Source: Verrucomicrobiota bacterium
Lineage (GTDB): Bacteria > Verrucomicrobiota > Verrucomicrobiia > Limisphaerales > UBA1319
Direction of reading: 5' to 3'
Assembly: GCA_022709905.1 (NCBI GenBank)
Contig: JAKLHY010000004.1
Coordinates: forward strand, 62,001 to 126,000
Length of the DNA: 64,000 nt
Within the stretch, counting starts at the first letter, position 1. The number at the start of each line of letters is the position of its first letter. Positions 63,499 through 64,000 of this stretch are shown here, one piece after another. The position numbers were made by a program, and so were the translations under genes. The notes beneath the pieces are model-generated. The model saw nothing but the letters and a program-made list of their open reading frames with translations, was not told where the DNA came from and did not search any database.

Positions 63499-64000
63499 CT
63501 TCCAGTTTGAGCGCCGGCCAGTAGAAACGCGTGTAGACCACGATCGAGACCAGGTTGATGCCCATGCTCAGCCATTCCAGTCCGTGCACCAGCGAGAGGG
63601 GCAACTGAATCGGCCAGTGCGCCGGCGCCTGCAAGGCATAGTAGATCACGCAGATCGTGGGGAAAGAGATCAAGGTGCGGGCTTTGCCGGACCAATTGGC
63701 TTTTGCGCTGAGATGGTGCTGGGCGCCCAGCGACCGGAGAAAGGAGACCCACTGGTCCCGCATCAGAAAAAGAATCGCCAGCACCAGCAGCAGGCGCGCA
63801 TGACCATATTGGCCGGTTCGGCAGCCCAGGTAAACGAGGGTTGGAAACGTGGTCAAGTAGAAGATCTTGTCCGTCATCGGATCCATGTAACTGCCCAGGC
63901 GTGAAGTCACTTTAAGCCGGCGCGCGCAGTATCCATCGAGCAGATCGGTGATTGCCGATAGAATCATCGCGCCAAACGCTACTCCAAACCAGCCTTCCGT
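63461..64000 (-). CDS. CDP-alcohol phosphatidyltransferase (PgsA-like), 5' end beyond window
   Basis: 179 residues seen with the N-terminus cut off. The family motif D-x2-DG-x2-AR-x8-G-x3-D-x3-D is complete: DLLDGYCARRLKVTSRLGSY followed by MDPMTD. Several membrane helices follow. The enzyme joins a CDP-diacylglycerol lipid to an alcohol such as glycerol 3-phosphate (PgsA) to start phospholipid head-group synthesis. About 45 residues, including the first helix, are missing. The frame stays open to the window edge, so the ATG at 63967 is internal. Its stop lies inside the end of the convergent GH116 gene (38-base overlap). Confidence 0.92.
   Translation of the reverse strand, partial: TEGWFGVAFGAMILSAITDLLDGYCARRLKVTSRLGSYMDPMTDKIFYLTTFPTLVYLGCRTGQYGHARLLLVLAILFLMRDQWVSFLRSLGAQHHLSAKANWSGKARTLISFPTICVIYYALQAPAHWPIQLPLSLVHGLEWLSMGINLVSIVVYTRFYWPALKLEVKPARFPVDAPR

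Noticed and set aside
1..64000. tRNA, rRNA, CRISPR, prophage or insertion sequence
   Set aside because: No T-loop-like GGTTCGAATCC context in cloverleaf form, no spaced identical repeats, and no transposase, integrase or phage proteins were seen. A covariance-model scan would be needed to exclude tRNAs fully.

Overview
The window looks like a chromosomal segment from a free-living, carbohydrate-degrading member of the Verrucomicrobiota, most plausibly of the Limisphaerales/Pedosphaera type. The signs are seen in the sequence but the assignment is an inference: two secreted H-X9-DG pseudopilins with the [17 protein letters not shown] leader, several very large secreted LamG/Ig/PA14 or FG-GAP/UnbV proteins, many glycoside hydrolases, a GC-rich composition, and few strong Shine-Dalgarno sites. 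No tRNA, rRNA, CRISPR array, insertion sequence or prophage was recognised.

Layout. 1-3276: a giant FG-GAP/UnbV protein (minus, cut by the window start). 3510-9724: two tandem LamG/Big_2 surface proteins, each followed by a clear terminator; three consecutive hairpins follow the second. 10009-15780 (minus): a secreted six-hairpin-type glycosidase, a DUF5009/NagX-like membrane acyltransferase and a glycerate kinase, plus a 5'-truncated sugar isomerase on the plus strand. 15902-26439 (plus): housekeeping and regulation, with a receiver-histidine kinase hybrid, Tex, a CobA-HemD fusion, a membrane TPR protein, a minimal zincin, a small lipoprotein, GuaA, and a YchF-like protein with no GTPase P-loop. 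26472-28533: a divergent TPR membrane protein and a CorA-type transporter.

28585-37656 (plus) is an exopolysaccharide module. A PAS histidine kinase and an NtrC-type sigma-54 activator are followed by a GT39-like membrane protein, a BBP2-type outer-membrane barrel with its own sigma-70 promoter, a Wzc-type tyrosine kinase, a Wza-type export lipoprotein, and a tail-anchored FHA-like protein. recA follows at 37811.

39080-47095 holds a secreted DUF1080/LamG-like protein with a sensor-like C-terminus, a 1088-residue CBM/PA14/Ig protein, and a 1114-residue TPR-FG-GAP lipoprotein. 47092-51134 (minus) is a four-gene operon that starts with an unusual protein built from about sixteen x-P-(L/V/I/A/F) strand repeats, followed by mlaE, mlaF and mlaD. 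I regard this as the best candidate for an undescribed system: an outer-membrane partner of an Mla-type lipid transporter.

51571-63498 is a glycan-use region: HAD phosphatase, TPR protein, two pseudopilins, GH2, GH5, a Tat-exported sugar isomerase-like protein and a Tat-exported GH116. Dispersed repeats of the 'AACCGCGAATGGACGCCAAT' kind lie in its intergenic gaps. The window ends inside a CDP-alcohol phosphatidyltransferase gene on the minus strand.
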